This document shows, in pieces, positions 17,330 through 25,864 of a stretch of DNA of 37,221 nt. Source of the DNA: Akkermansia muciniphila (GTDB lineage Bacteria; Verrucomicrobiota; Verrucomicrobiia; Limisphaerales; F1-80-MAGS106); the NCBI GenBank assembly GCA_945865375.1, contig CAMBEJ010000037.1, positions 1-37,221 on the forward strand, read 5' to 3'. Numbering within the stretch: the first letter of the stretch is position 1; each line of letters opens with the position of its first letter. The notes beneath the pieces were generated by a model. The model did not search any database, was not told the DNA's origin, and saw only the letters and a list, made by a program, of their open reading frames with translations. Both the position numbers and the translations under genes were made by a program.

Positions 17330-18616
17330 ATGATGACATCTCTGTTCGATCGACTCAGTTTGGTGTTGACCCTTTGCCTTGGTTTTCATTCGGGTTTGTC
17401 AGCGGACACCTTCCTTGAGTTAAAACGTGCCTCGGGCCAGCGCTCCTTTGTTCGGCCAGGTGAAAGTTTTGAAATCCAAGTGGTCATCGCCAGCGACGCC
17501 GAAGGGTTTGGTTTCAATGGACTCGAAGCGGCGTTTGAGTTCGACCTCAGCGGATTGGTGTATGAATCTCTCCGCTGGACCAAACCCTTTGCGATGGGTG
17601 AAGACGATTTGAGCGTCCCAGCTTCAACCGGCTTACCCCAGACATTAACCACGGGTTCCTTGGAACTGGCGAATGTCGCGCCTGACGGGTTGATTGCCGG
17701 AGGCGGCTTGGTCGCAACACTTCGTTTTGGAGTTCCTCAGCACTACGCGGGCCCATCCGAGTTGGTGTTGGGGTGTCCACTTGCCGTTTTGTTCAAGGGT
17801 TTCGTTGCGGTGCCTGTGGCTGGGGTTAAATCGTTGCGGCTCCGCGTGGGAGGTGCTCCCCCAGCCGACAGCGAGATCGTCTGGCAGGAGACCTCAGGCT
17901 TGGTGGGCGGGTGGCAACTCCATGGCAGGACCGTTCAGGCCTCCGCGTTGTTCGATCCCAACTCACTCGGCGACAATCGCTGGGAGATTGTGGCGGCGGG
18001 CGATTTCGACCGTGACGGGTCCCGGGACTTCATTTTGGCGTTGGAAGGCAGGACGCTGGGATTCTGGCAAATGTCTGGTTTGAGGAGGATCGGCAGCGGT
18101 TTGTTGACTCCGGAGAGCGAGATTCCCGAAGGCTGGCGCTTGGTCGGCAGTGGCGACATGGATGGCGATTTTAACAAGGACTTGGTTTTTGAATACCGCG
18201 ATGGCCACATCGGGATCTGGTACATGAAGGGATTCCATCGGCGCGAAGGCCGGATTTTGGAGGCAACGGTTCCCCCCGAATGGAGTGTGGCTGGGGCGGC
18301 GGACATGGATGGCGACGGAGCTGCTGACTTGGTGTTGCGTCATTCGGAAGGCTATCTCGGGATTTGGTTTTTGAACCGTGATGGTGGCGTGCGCGCGCAG
18401 CGCCTCGTCGGAGGTGGTGTTCAGTTGGAGAAGGAATGGAGTGTCGTTGCTTTGCGCGACATCGATCAAGATGGCTTCACGGATTTGGTCTTGCGGCATC
18501 GAAAGGGGCTCATGGGCTGCTGGAGTTTGAGCGGGGATGAGTCGGCTGATGTCCGTGCAGCATTCCTGATTGATGCCCCCGAGGCACCCGCCAGTTGGAG
18601 AGTCGTCGCCCCATAG
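17330..18616 (+). CDS. Secreted cohesin-like/FG-GAP repeat protein
   Basis: A 428-residue secreted protein starting 15 nt after the giant gene, so very likely in its operon. A signal peptide (LSLVLTLCLGFHSGLSA) leads into residues about 26-170, which resemble a cohesin fold: VRPGESFEIQVVIAS, FNGLEAAFEFDLSGLVYES, GGGLVATLRFGV. After a linker come four FG-GAP/VCBS-type repeats with calcium loops GDFDRDGSRDF, GDMDGDFNKDL, ADMDGDGAADL and RDIDQDGFTDL. Each is followed by a 'LGIW.L' strand, as in beta-propellers. Cohesin-like domains bind dockerins, and the preceding protein ends in one, so a pair is plausible. The cohesin call rests on pattern only. No sorting signal is seen at the C-terminus. 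Confidence 0.75.
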   Translation: MMTSLFDRLSLVLTLCLGFHSGLSADTFLELKRASGQRSFVRPGESFEIQVVIASDAEGFGFNGLEAAFEFDLSGLVYESLRWTKPFAMGEDDLSVPASTGLPQTLTTGSLELANVAPDGLIAGGGLVATLRFGVPQHYAGPSELVLGCPLAVLFKGFVAVPVAGVKSLRLRVGGAPPADSEIVWQETSGLVGGWQLHGRTVQASALFDPNSLGDNRWEIVAAGDFDRDGSRDFILALEGRTLGFWQMSGLRRIGSGLLTPESEIPEGWRLVGSGDMDGDFNKDLVFEYRDGHIGIWYMKGFHRREGRILEATVPPEWSVAGAADMDGDGAADLVLRHSEGYLGIWFLNRDGGVRAQRLVGGGVQLEKEWSVVALRDIDQDGFTDLVLRHRKGLMGCWSLSGDESADVRAAFLIDAPEAPASWRVVAP

Positions 18617-18677
18617 CTCTCTCTGTGGGGTGCCGCAGTAGAGTAACCCTCTGGGAGGTTGGGAAGAGCGTGAGATC

Positions 18678-19109
18678 TTAAGAACGTGAGAGCGTGAGAG
18701 AGGGCGTTGGCTTCTTTCTCACGTTTTCACCTGAGCGCGAAGACCACGGCAATCCCCCGAGCAAAGTCGCGGAGGTTCCCAAAGTGATCGGCGGGCTCAA
18801 CTCAACCCACTCCTGGTTCAGTTCCCGGTAGCGTCGATACTCGGCCAGTTCCGGTTCGATTTGTGGAATCAAGTCTGGATCGATGTATTCGGTCGTGCTT
18901 TTCATTTGAGCCGTATAACTCAGTTGATGGTAAAGGCCCTTTTTGAGTTTGGGGTTGCGGCACTGGCGGGAGAGGCAACCTGGGCGCATGGGACCCAGTT
19001 GAGAAACTTCGCTCTGAATTGCGGCAATGCGTTTCTCAATCCGATGTGGATCGTTTGTATATCGAATGGGTAAGATGCGGCTGCCAAAGTCAACGAACTC
19101 ATCGAACAC
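18678..19109 (-). pseudogene. DUF6788-family protein, degenerate
   Basis: The minus strand encodes RIEKRIAAIQSEVSQLG, MRPGCLSRQCRNPKLKKGLYHQLSY, IDPDLIPQIEPELAEYRRYRELNQEW. This is the pattern of the small DUF6788 proteins found next to transposases (R.G.L...Y..P...GPYYQLSY...K...YV...). The C-terminal 40 residues do not fit the family and end inside the GTGAGAG repeats (LTLSRS). The gene is therefore broken or fused at its 3' end. The ATG at 19109 is a reasonable start. No transposase is adjacent, so it is probably a mobile-element remnant. Confidence 0.5.
18683..18725. repeat. Inverted repeat of the AACGTGAGA type
   Basis: AACGTGAGA (18683-18691) faces TCTCACGTT (18717-18725), with further GTGAGAG octamers around it. 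It is a short dispersed-repeat type. It could also act as a terminator hairpin after the cohesin-like gene, but no T-tract follows. Confidence 0.5.
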
Positions 19110-19144
19110 TCAATATTTTCAACAGCCCTCGCATCCAAACGTAA

Positions 19145-19162
19145 GTATTTCCTTGGAAATAC
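19145..19162. promoter_or_regulatory. 18-bp palindrome upstream of the export cluster
   Basis: GTATTTCCTTGGAAATAC has perfect 8-bp arms around a TT centre. It lies about 75 bp before the TolC-like gene, in the 130-bp gap that must hold the cluster's promoter. It is a candidate operator; no regulator gene is adjacent. Confidence 0.4.
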
Positions 19163-19238
19163 CTCCACATTGGCCGACAAACCACCTTGCTTTTATCGCC
19201 AAAATGTCAGTAATAACTAATGTCTCGTCGCACGCAGC

Positions 19239-20924
19239 ATGTTGAACAAGAAACTTAAGCTAGTCGGGCTTCTCGCAGTGATGGCCACCGCTGATGCCAC
19301 CGGTCAATCGACCAACGGAGCGAGCGGAATAACCATCAAGGAAATCGTTTCCCGCGTTCTCGATTACAACGAGAGAGTCCAAGTCAAGATGCTGGAGACG
19401 GAGATCAGCGAGAAACAAATCAACGCTGAACGCGGGATTTTCGAACCGGCTGTGGTGGGCAGCTTTGAAGCCACCGACAGCAAGCGCAAAAACAGCCAGG
19501 AACAGCAGGCCCAGCAATTTTTAAAACAAGTTTTTGACGAGCGTAACAAAACCTATGGCGGAGGCCTTGAGTTTCTTGTCCCGACAGGAGGGCGGTTTCG
19601 TCTGGGTTACAACTTGCGAGACCTTTCCAACAACCTCAATAGCGGCAACAACGAATATGCCACCACTGTGGGTTTGACGTTGACGCAGCCCCTTTTGAAA
19701 AATGCCGGGGCAGCCGCCGTGATGGCCCGGATCCGCCTGGCTGCCATCAACTCTGAAATCGCCTTTCAAGATTACAGACGAGAGCTCATGACAGTCATCG
19801 CCCGCGCCGAGGCCGCCTATTGGGATCTCTATCTGACCCAGGAACAGGAACGCATAAGCCGGGAATCGGTCTCGGTGGCTGAAAGGCTTTTTAAAGACAA
19901 CAAGGTGCGCCTGGAGGTCGGCAAATCCTCCGAGCTCGAGGTCATGCAGGCGGAAGCGGGTTTTTCACTCCGACGATCCCGCCAAAGCGAGGCCAGCCAA
20001 AAACGAGCCGAGGCGGCCAGTGTGCTCAATTCCCTCCTCTCCAGTTCTTCAACGGATCGATCCCTCGGCATTCGCGCCATCAGCCAGCCCGTGGTGGACG
20101 AGATGAAGAACGATTATATGGCGAGTTACCAGACGGCCTTCGATCTCAACCCCGATTATTTGGGGCGGAGGCACGCCGTGCTCGCCGAAAATATTCGGCT
20201 GGCCTACGCAAAAAACCAGCGACTGCCGGAGCTCGATCTGAAGGCAAGCTACGGAATGAACGGTCTCGGCCCTTCACCTGGGTCCTCTTTCGATGACATC
20301 ACCAAGGCTGATTTCCCCAGCGGATCGGTGGGTTTGGAGCTTCGCGTGCCGCTCTCCGGCGGGATCAAGGAACGTAACGAATACGCGGCCGCAAAACTGT
20401 CCAAGCAAAAATCTCTGCTGGCCCTCAAGGAAGTGGAGGTTCAAATCGTCAACTCCCTCGACACCGCCCTCCTCAAGGTCTCTAACCAACGTGAAAGCGC
20501 CCAAAATTACGAGGCGGTCGCTAAATTTCACCAGCAACTTCTGGATACCGAACTCGCCCGTCTGGATGTCGGCAAGACCGACAGCCGGACAGTGCTTGAG
20601 ACGGAGGAAAAACTGTTTGAAGCCCGCATCGCGACCCTTGATGCCGTCATCCGTTATCAAAAGGCCCAGCTCGAGTTGGAGTTGATCCAGGGTTCTTCAC
20701 TCAAAAACCGGGGCGTCGAGCTCAAGAAATTGGAGTTGCAACGAAAAACCATGCAGATGGTGGCCGATAACAGGTTCCAAGGATCCCGATTCGATCAACT
20801 GAGAACTCAGGCCCAGCGATCCTACGAAAACAAGCCAATCCCAGACCCTCTCCGACAACAGGAGGACGAACGCCTTCTCCGCCAAAAAATCCAGGAACTC
20901 CGACAGCAGGATTCCAGCAGGTAA
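19239..20924 (+). CDS. TolC-family outer-membrane channel protein
   Basis: A 561-residue outer-membrane efflux protein, the exit duct of a tripartite envelope machine. A weak signal peptide (LVGLLAVMATADATGQS) precedes two outer-membrane-efflux repeats. The first runs about 30-280, with beta segments (FEPAVVGSFEATDSKR, YGGGLEFLVPTGGRFRLGYN) and long helices (RRELMTVIARAEAAYWDLYLTQEQ). The second runs about 290-480 (LDLKASYGMNGLG, FPSGSVGLELRVPLSGGIKERNEYAAAKLSK, FEARIATLDAVIRYQKAQLELELIQG). A charged 75-residue C-terminal tail follows. First gene of a five-gene co-directional cluster with adaptors, an M50 protein and a SecA-like ATPase. The ATG at 19239 has no strong ribosome binding site. 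No RND pump or ABC ATPase lies nearby. Confidence 0.9.
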   Translation: MLNKKLKLVGLLAVMATADATGQSTNGASGITIKEIVSRVLDYNERVQVKMLETEISEKQINAERGIFEPAVVGSFEATDSKRKNSQEQQAQQFLKQVFDERNKTYGGGLEFLVPTGGRFRLGYNLRDLSNNLNSGNNEYATTVGLTLTQPLLKNAGAAAVMARIRLAAINSEIAFQDYRRELMTVIARAEAAYWDLYLTQEQERISRESVSVAERLFKDNKVRLEVGKSSELEVMQAEAGFSLRRSRQSEASQKRAEAASVLNSLLSSSSTDRSLGIRAISQPVVDEMKNDYMASYQTAFDLNPDYLGRRHAVLAENIRLAYAKNQRLPELDLKASYGMNGLGPSPGSSFDDITKADFPSGSVGLELRVPLSGGIKERNEYAAAKLSKQKSLLALKEVEVQIVNSLDTALLKVSNQRESAQNYEAVAKFHQQLLDTELARLDVGKTDSRTVLETEEKLFEARIATLDAVIRYQKAQLELELIQGSSLKNRGVELKKLELQRKTMQMVADNRFQGSRFDQLRTQAQRSYENKPIPDPLRQQEDERLLRQKIQELRQQDSSR

Positions 20925-20993
20925 ACCAGACTGGCCACGACCGGTTCCGTTCCATCCTCAAAGCCCCCTCAGGCGATCCGATCTCTCAAATAA

Positions 20994-21758
20994 ATGAACT
21001 ACCGTCCCTGCATGGCTCGAAGCGCCGCAAGATTCGCGGCGCTCCTTCTGATCATACCTCACGGGGCACGGGTCAGCGCCCAACCCACAACGTGGGTCAG
21101 TGGCATCACCCAGTCCATCAACGATGTCACTTTGAGCACTCCCCTGGCGGGCATCGTCGGGAAACGACCCCACAAAGAAGGCGACCGAGTTCGCCCGGGG
21201 GAAGCCGCCATCGAACTCGACAAGCGGCTTGAGGAACTCGAGGTGGATCGCCGGAAGTTCGCAATGGACTTGAAAAAGAGCGACCTCGACAGCACCCGTG
21301 CGTTGTTCGAGAAAAAAGCCCTCTCCATCAGCCGTGAGGAGCTGGATAAAAAGATCGCCGAGTATAATATCGCGGCGGTGGAGTTGGAGTTGGCGAAGGA
21401 ACAGCTCCGAAAACGCCAGATCGTCGCGACCTTCGAAGGCATGATTGTGGAACTTCCCGTCAAGGAAGGTGAAGCTTGCCAGGCGCTCCAACCGCTCGTC
21501 CGGATCGTGGATGCTAAACGATGCTACTTTATCGCCAATATCGAGGCCAAATCGGGACATGGTTTGAAAGTCGGCAAGAGCGTGAAGCTGCGGGTGGAAG
21601 CCGGGAACGAAACAGTGCCTTTCGCTGGAACCATCAGCTTTGTGTCCCCGGTGGTGGACCCCGCCTCCGGGCTTCTGAAGGTCAAAGTCTCGTTCGAAAA
21701 CCCTGAGGAACGAATCCGTCCTGGCGTGGCGGGCAAAATGTTGTTGGAGGGCAACTGA
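20994..21758 (+). CDS. Small HlyD-family periplasmic adaptor
   Basis: A 254-residue membrane-fusion-type adaptor. A signal peptide at residues 1-29 (FAALLLIIPHGARVSA) is followed by the lipoyl-like half motif (VTLSTPLAGIVGKRPHKEGDRVRPGEAAIELD). A short helical hairpin comes next (about 80-140, DRRKFAMDLKKSD... LAKEQLRKRQIV), then the second lipoyl half (ATFEGMIVELPVKEGEAC) and a beta-barrel ending FENPEERIRPGVAGKMLLEG. It should bridge the TolC-like channel and an inner-membrane part. It starts 69 nt after the TolC-like gene. The stop is 1 nt before the next start, so the two are coupled. Alternative start: the ATG at 21012. Confidence 0.88.
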   Translation: MNYRPCMARSAARFAALLLIIPHGARVSAQPTTWVSGITQSINDVTLSTPLAGIVGKRPHKEGDRVRPGEAAIELDKRLEELEVDRRKFAMDLKKSDLDSTRALFEKKALSISREELDKKIAEYNIAAVELELAKEQLRKRQIVATFEGMIVELPVKEGEACQALQPLVRIVDAKRCYFIANIEAKSGHGLKVGKSVKLRVEAGNETVPFAGTISFVSPVVDPASGLLKVKVSFENPEERIRPGVAGKMLLEGN

Positions 21759-21759
21759 C

Positions 21760-23631
21760 GTGCAGCTGGAAAGTTCTTCAGAAAACAGCTCCAGTCGTGC
21801 CAGTGCCGAGCTGAGCAAGCTCCGCCGTTTCACAGGGCCAGCTTCCGAGTTCTGGCAGAAGTTTCTGCAAGGAGCCACGGAACTGGTTGGCGCTTCCCGC
21901 GCCGTCCTTGCGGTCAGGGAAACTAAACCTCAAACTGCGGCCTCCTGGAAAAAAATCGGCGAATACGCCGGTCAAAACCACGCGCACAGGTCTGTGGCCG
22001 CCTTCGTCCAAAGCTTGGTGGGGATGGCCGACCAATGCGCGCTGGAGAATGTCACGATCCAGATCCTGGAGAAGTCGGCCTTGCCTGGCAGGGAAACCGT
22101 GGCGCTTGGCCTGAGGCTTCAATTGAACAAACCTGAAGAAGTGTGCATCGCCCTCTTCCTGCTTGTGGAATCCGGCGAGGCCTCGGCCCGTGACGCCCTT
22201 TCGAAGCTTCAACTGGTGTCCGACATTCCGTTGTCCTATTTGCAAAGCCATGCCATGAACCAGGCCAGGACGGATGTCGAAAAATTCGCGGAATCCCTGG
22301 ATCTGCTCGCACAAGTGGATGCGGAGAAGCATTTCCTGGCTGCCGCGCTCGCGTTCTGCAACGGGCTGGCCACGCGACACCACTGCGACCGGGTGAGCTT
22401 GGGCTGGCTCGTGAGTCAATACGTCAAGCTCCAAACAATCAGCCGAACCGAACGTTTCGACCGCAGCATGTCTGCGGTGAAAGCGCTGGAGGTGGCGATG
22501 GAAGAGTCGCTGGATCAGGATGAAGAAATCGTCTGGCCGCGCCCTGAGGGCTTGAACGTGGTGACTCGCGATCACGAAATTTTCGCCCGCGAACAATCGG
22601 TTCAAAATCTCTGCTCGATCCCGATTCGCGTGGATGAAAAAACCGTGGGTGTTCTGACGTGCGAGCGGCAAAATGGCGCCTTTTCCCAAGTGGAACTTCA
22701 GCAGTTCAGATTGGCTTGCGATCGAGGCAGCCGCCGTTTTTCCGACCTCCAGAGCAGTGACCGCTGGTTCGGCGCCCGTCTGGCGTCCGCGGCCCGCGAG
22801 AAGCTGGACAAGGTCCTGGGACCCGAACACACTTGGCTGAAAGTCATTGGACTGCTCGGCTGCGTGGGGTTGGTCGTGCTTTTTTTCATCCCCTTCCCCT
22901 ATCGCATTGAAGGCAAGTTCATTCTGCGAAGCGATGATGTGGCCTATCTCACCGCCCCATTCGATGGCTATATCCGTGAAGTGGTTGTGCGCCCCGGCGA
23001 TGCCCCGCGCCGAGGCGATGTGCTTCTCAAGATGGACACCCACGATCTGGAACTCGAGGAGGTCGTGACGCTTGCCGAGCAGAACCGATACTTGCGAGAG
23101 GCCGAGAAAGCCCGTGCGGCCAATGCCCTTGCGGAGATGCGCATCGCCGAAGCCCTTGCCGAGCAGGCGTCCGCAAAGCTGAGCATCGCCCGGTACCGGC
23201 TGGGCCAGGCCAGCCTCAAGGCTCCTTTCGATGGCGTGGTCACCGAAGGCGATCTGCGCGAACGAATCGGCGCCCCTATCAAACAAGGAGAGTCCCTGTT
23301 CAAGGTGGCCCGCATAGACACCCTTTACGTGGAGGCGGAGGTCAACGAACGGGACATCCACGAACTTCGCGAAAACGCATCCGGAGAAATCGGGTTCGTG
23401 AGCCAGCCCAAGTTTAAATTCCCAATGCACCTCACACGGATCGAACCTGCTGCATTCCCTAAATCCAACGAGAATGTTTTCCTTATTCGCTGCGCTTTTG
23501 ACCAAAAAATTGAGAACTGGTGGCGACCGGGAATGAGCGGCCTCTGCAAGCTCGATGTTGAAAAGCGGACGCTCTTCTGGATCCTGACGCATCGAACTGT
23601 CGATTTTCTCCGGCTCTGGCTGTGGTGGTAG
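21760..23631 (+). CDS. GAF-domain membrane adaptor of the HlyD family
   Basis: A 623-residue fusion. Residues 1-355 are cytoplasmic and include a GAF-like domain (about 185-340: FCNGLATRHHCDRVSLGWLV ... IPIRVDEKTVGVLTCER). A single membrane helix follows (about 364-380, VIGLLGCVGLVVLFFIPF). The periplasmic HlyD module has lipoyl halves LTAPFDGYIREVVVRPGDAPRRGDVLLKMD and LKAPFDGVVTEGDLRERIGAPIKQGE around a helical hairpin, then a beta-barrel ending MSGLCKLDVEKR. A last hydrophobic stretch (FLRLWLWW) closes it. Start GTG at 21760 with GGAGGG 8 nt upstream and only 1 nt after the previous stop. A GAF sensor fused to an adaptor suggests that a ligand or signal gates export; this is inference. Confidence 0.88.
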   Translation: MQLESSSENSSSRASAELSKLRRFTGPASEFWQKFLQGATELVGASRAVLAVRETKPQTAASWKKIGEYAGQNHAHRSVAAFVQSLVGMADQCALENVTIQILEKSALPGRETVALGLRLQLNKPEEVCIALFLLVESGEASARDALSKLQLVSDIPLSYLQSHAMNQARTDVEKFAESLDLLAQVDAEKHFLAAALAFCNGLATRHHCDRVSLGWLVSQYVKLQTISRTERFDRSMSAVKALEVAMEESLDQDEEIVWPRPEGLNVVTRDHEIFAREQSVQNLCSIPIRVDEKTVGVLTCERQNGAFSQVELQQFRLACDRGSRRFSDLQSSDRWFGARLASAAREKLDKVLGPEHTWLKVIGLLGCVGLVVLFFIPFPYRIEGKFILRSDDVAYLTAPFDGYIREVVVRPGDAPRRGDVLLKMDTHDLELEEVVTLAEQNRYLREAEKARAANALAEMRIAEALAEQASAKLSIARYRLGQASLKAPFDGVVTEGDLRERIGAPIKQGESLFKVARIDTLYVEAEVNERDIHELRENASGEIGFVSQPKFKFPMHLTRIEPAAFPKSNENVFLIRCAFDQKIENWWRPGMSGLCKLDVEKRTLFWILTHRTVDFLRLWLWW

Positions 23632-23661
23632 AATTCCATGCATCGCCACCCTTAAACCTGC

Positions 23662-25818
23662 ATGTCCGAAGCGCCTCCAACGTTTAGCGAGTCTTGGCAT
23701 CGGATTGCCAACCAGCGAATCAGTCTGCGCCAGGGGGTCCACGCCCGCCGCCAATCTTTTCGCGGACAACGTTGGATCGTTCTCGAGAATCCTCTCAGCA
23801 ACCAGTTCTACCGCATCCGTCCCGAGGCCTACGAATTTGTCGCCCGCCTCCAGCCCGCCAAGACGGTTGAGGAAGTGTGGAAAGAGTGTCTCGCCAGATT
23901 TCCAGACACCGCTCCAGGGCAGGAGTCCGTGATCCAGCTCCTCTCCCAGCTCTATTTCGCAAACTTGTTGCAGTATGACCAGGCGACGGACAGCGCCCAG
24001 TTGTTCAAGAGATACAAAAAGACGCGCCAACGAGATCTCAAGGCCAAGTTCCTGAACGTCATGTTCATGCGGTTCCCGTTGCTGGATCCCGATGAGTGGC
24101 TCGTCAAAACGATGCCTTGGGTCGGCAAACTCATCAGCCCGGCCGGCGCCATTCTTTGGATGATCGTCGTGGGGCTCGGCCTCAGGGTGGTGATGGAACA
24201 GTTTTCCGAGCTGAAAGATCAAAGTCAAAGCGTGCTGGCCCCGGGCAACCTTTTTCTGCTCTATGCCGGTTTGATCATGGTCAAGTCGCTGCATGAATTC
24301 GGCCATGCCTATTTCTGCCGCAAGTTCGGTGGTGAGGTCCACGTCATGGGGGTTATGTTGATGATTTTTACCCCCATCCCCTACATGGACGCCACTTCGA
24401 GCTGGGGCTTCCGGAGCCGATGGAAGCGCGTGCTCGTCGGGGCCGCCGGCATGATTGTGGAATTGTTCGTGGCCGCGATTGCCGCGATGGTGTGGGCCAA
24501 CACAGCACCCGGGAATCTCCACAACCTAGCCTACAACATCATGTTCGTGGCTTCCGTTTCCACCATTGTCTTCAACGTGAACCCTCTGCTGCGCTACGAC
24601 GGCTATTACATCCTGTCTGACTTTTTGGAAATCCCCAATCTTGCCCAGCAAGCCAACAAGCAGCTTCGTTTTTGGGTGGAACGGTACGCGTTCGGTCTGC
24701 GCCGCGCCGAGAGCCCGGTCCAAGGTGCCCGTGAGAAACTCTGGCTGACAACTTTCGGTATCACCAGCGGTCTCTACCGCGTCGTGGTGTTCAGCGGGAT
24801 TCTTCTCTTCGTTGCGGATAGTCTGCTGTTGATCGGCATCATCATGGCCTTGGCCTGCGCCATTTCCTGGATTGCAGTGCCTCTTGTGAAGTTCGTTAAA
24901 TACCTGACCACGGATCCGAAGTTGGAACGTCAGCGTTCTCGCGCCATCGGCGTGACATCCCTGGTAGCGGCCTCTCTGGTGATACTGTTGCAGCTCGTCC
25001 CTTTCCCAAATCACTTTCGGGCCCAAGGCGTGCTGGAGGCCAAGCAATGGAACCAGGTGGTCAACGAAACCCCGGGCAGCGTTGAGACTTTGCTCGCAAG
25101 CCCCGGGGCCGCCGTCAAGGCGGGCCAGGAACTCTTGCGACTCCGCAACCCGGCGCTGGAACTGGAGCTTGCCTCCGCTCGCGCCAGCATCGACGAAACT
25201 CAGGCACGATTGCGGCAGGCCATGCAGGAAGCTTCGGCCAATGTCCGGCCGCTTGCGAGCCGACTCGAAGCGGTCTCCAAACGCTTGGCGCACTTGGAGA
25301 AAGACCAGAAGGAACTCATCATCCGGGCGAGGCAGGATGGCGTGTGGATTTCCCCGCAAATCAAGGATTACGTGGGACGATGGCTCACTCGGGGGAGCTC
25401 CTTGGGACTGTTGGTCGATCCCTCTAGCTTTGAGTTTAATGCGACCATTGTTCAGGAGGATGCGGATCGCCTTTTCTCATCCACATTGGCCAAAACGGAA
25501 GTTCGCCTTTTCGGCCAGGCGCAGACCGCTTTGGGCATCCACAACTACAAAGTCATTCCCGGCGAGCAACGCTTGCTGCCCTCCGCTGCCCTCGGCTGGG
25601 GAGGAGGAGGGGAGATCCCCGTGGCTTCTGATGACCCACAGGGCCGCAAGACTGTCGAACCGTTTTTCCGGGTGCGCGCCGAAGTGAAATCTTCGGAGAA
25701 TATCAGCATGATGCACGGCCGGGCCGGCAAAATAAGGTTCACGCTTCCAGATGAACCGTTGTTGCCCCGCTGGATAAGGAGCCTGAGACAGTTGCTGCAA
25801 AAACGGTATCAACTCTAA
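23662..25818 (+). CDS. PqqD-like/M50 metallopeptidase/HlyD fusion membrane protein
   Basis: A 718-residue polytopic inner-membrane protein. Residues about 10-110 resemble a PqqD-type winged helix (QRWIVLENPLSNQFYRIRPEAYEFVARL ... VIQLLSQLYFANLLQYD), the fold used for peptide recognition in RiPP systems. An M50 (site-2 protease-like) core follows, with HEFGH at 211-215 and NVNPLLRYDGYY at 305-316 giving the zinc ligands, spread over about six membrane segments. The C-terminal third is an HlyD-like adaptor: lipoyl half VNETPGSVETLLASPGAAVKAGQELL, a helical hairpin, LIIRARQDGVWISPQ, and a beta-barrel. Zinc ligands look intact, so it could be a working protease. It might alternatively be a structural export component. 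Confidence 0.88.
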   Translation: MSEAPPTFSESWHRIANQRISLRQGVHARRQSFRGQRWIVLENPLSNQFYRIRPEAYEFVARLQPAKTVEEVWKECLARFPDTAPGQESVIQLLSQLYFANLLQYDQATDSAQLFKRYKKTRQRDLKAKFLNVMFMRFPLLDPDEWLVKTMPWVGKLISPAGAILWMIVVGLGLRVVMEQFSELKDQSQSVLAPGNLFLLYAGLIMVKSLHEFGHAYFCRKFGGEVHVMGVMLMIFTPIPYMDATSSWGFRSRWKRVLVGAAGMIVELFVAAIAAMVWANTAPGNLHNLAYNIMFVASVSTIVFNVNPLLRYDGYYILSDFLEIPNLAQQANKQLRFWVERYAFGLRRAESPVQGAREKLWLTTFGITSGLYRVVVFSGILLFVADSLLLIGIIMALACAISWIAVPLVKFVKYLTTDPKLERQRSRAIGVTSLVAASLVILLQLVPFPNHFRAQGVLEAKQWNQVVNETPGSVETLLASPGAAVKAGQELLRLRNPALELELASARASIDETQARLRQAMQEASANVRPLASRLEAVSKRLAHLEKDQKELIIRARQDGVWISPQIKDYVGRWLTRGSSLGLLVDPSSFEFNATIVQEDADRLFSSTLAKTEVRLFGQAQTALGIHNYKVIPGEQRLLPSAALGWGGGGEIPVASDDPQGRKTVEPFFRVRAEVKSSENISMMHGRAGKIRFTLPDEPLLPRWIRSLRQLLQKRYQL

Positions 25819-25851
25819 TCGCTCACGTCCCCTGGAAATAAGCCCCTACCC

Positions 25852-25857
25852 AGGAAG
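25852..25857 (+). promoter_or_regulatory. Ribosome binding site deciding the GTG start of the SecA-like gene
   Basis: AGGAAG with a 7-nt spacer to the GTG at 25865. This supports the GTG, since there is no in-frame ATG near the N-terminus. Confidence 0.6.
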
Positions 25858-25864
25858 TCTTCTC

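Noticed and set aside
21778..24522. 914-codon minus-strand open frame opposite the adaptor genes
   Set aside because: It is antisense to well-recognised HlyD and M50 domains and shows His/Glu-rich shadow composition with no motif of its own.
19239..25818. Standard RND efflux or type I secretion operon
   Set aside because: Neither an RND inner-membrane pump nor an ABC transporter is present; the inner-membrane components are an M50 fusion and a GAF-adaptor.
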